From assembly GCA_900548895.1 (NCBI GenBank), contig URLZ01000025.1:1-36056 (forward strand): a stretch of 36,056 nucleotides of DNA. The letters run 5' to 3'. The notes under the pieces are model-generated. The model was given only the letters and a program-made list of their open reading frames with translations, ran no database searches and had not been told where the DNA came from. This DNA is from an uncultured Akkermansia sp. GTDB lineage: Bacteria; Verrucomicrobiota; Verrucomicrobiia; Verrucomicrobiales; Akkermansiaceae. Made by a program: the position numbers and the translations under genes. Shown in pieces: positions 35,725-36,056 of this stretch. Numbering within the stretch: position 1 is the first letter of the stretch; each line of letters opens with the position of its first letter.

Positions 35725-36056
35725 GGTCGGACCTTCTGACCCGATCCCTCACGCTGAGGCTCGGTGCCGCAGCGGATCGACTGCGCCCGCTCGCGGAGTG
35801 TAGCGATGTGATACGAGGGACTCAGCATGAATTCTGCACCACTGCCGCTAGCCTTGTCGCCTGTCCCCCTTGGGGAATGAGCCGGGCCTTTCTCTTGACC
35901 CATCTCGGATGCCGCGCCTTGCGCCAGCCACTGGATACCGAGCGCGCTGCTCCGAGTCTTCATTCGGCAGGACCCACGCTTTCTCTCGGCCGGAAAATAA
36001 AAGGCTCTTCTGCTAATTGTGTGGAATGACGTTGCAACGGAGCAGAGAGAAGAAGA
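35725..36056. other. Intergenic region to the window edge
   Basis: No gene I can support. A CCCCCTTGGGG mini-hairpin lies near 35864 and the last 70 bases are AT-richer than the rest. Short frames on both strands lack domain features, and no complete promoter could be assigned. Confidence 0.4.

Noticed and set aside
35808..36029. Short frames on both strands near the window end
   Set aside because: No domain, promoter or coding signature could be supported.

Overview
The window (36,056 bases, strongly GC-rich) reads as a chromosomal core segment of a Gram-negative bacterium, most likely a Verrucomicrobiota member near Akkermansiaceae. Pointers are an M60-like (mucin-peptidase type) metalloprotease, a Bacteroidota/Verrucomicrobiota-style PiT phosphate transporter with a PhoU-like tail, a bactofilin pair, several outer-membrane-type lipoproteins, and an almost complete absence of Shine-Dalgarno sequences. 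The GC content is higher than I associate with A. muciniphila itself, so the genus is an inference. I see no phage, IS element, integrase, CRISPR array, tRNA or rRNA.

Layout. 87-6931 is on the minus strand: RNase P RNA, a small lipoprotein, the secreted M60-like peptidase, a GYF/RDD membrane protein and a LolC/E-type ABC permease. 7161-12014 is plus: thioredoxin reductase, a Sel1-repeat lipoprotein, an LplT-like MFS transporter and a TolC-like lipoprotein. 12314-13222 (minus) is an exported coiled-coil protein, divergent from tyrS. 13484-26734 is plus: tyrS, an exported protein with a repeat in its signal peptide, a membrane-anchored discoidin-like protein overlapping icd, menG/ubiE, two bactofilin-type genes, a UvrA paralogue and a P2-type Ca2+ ATPase. 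26994-34729 is minus: an MBL-fold hydrolase, a PiT-PhoU phosphate transporter, a soluble histidine kinase, a GH31 glycosidase and a HIT protein. A small membrane protein (35029-35724, plus) closes the window.

Working together. Envelope biology dominates: lipoproteins, an ABC permease for lipoprotein release or a similar job, lysophospholipid-type transport and bactofilins. Central metabolism is represented by isocitrate dehydrogenase and menaquinone methylation. The HIT-GH31-kinase run is probably one transcription unit and lies upstream of the phosphate transporter.

Most notable signals: (1) a consistent promoter grammar (TTG-rich -35, usually 17 bp, TAnnaT) that often lies 7-15 nt from the start codon, implying leaderless or near-leaderless mRNAs; (2) a 4 x 10 bp helically phased repeat array abutting the -35 of the MBL gene; (3) a Ca2+ ATPase with two extra hydrophobic segments between M3 and M4; (4) a UvrA paralogue lacking the insertion domain; (5) a soluble kinase 19 nt behind a glycosidase with no response regulator in view. 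I did not find a clear new defence or mobile system here. All long antisense reading frames look like GC-bias shadows.
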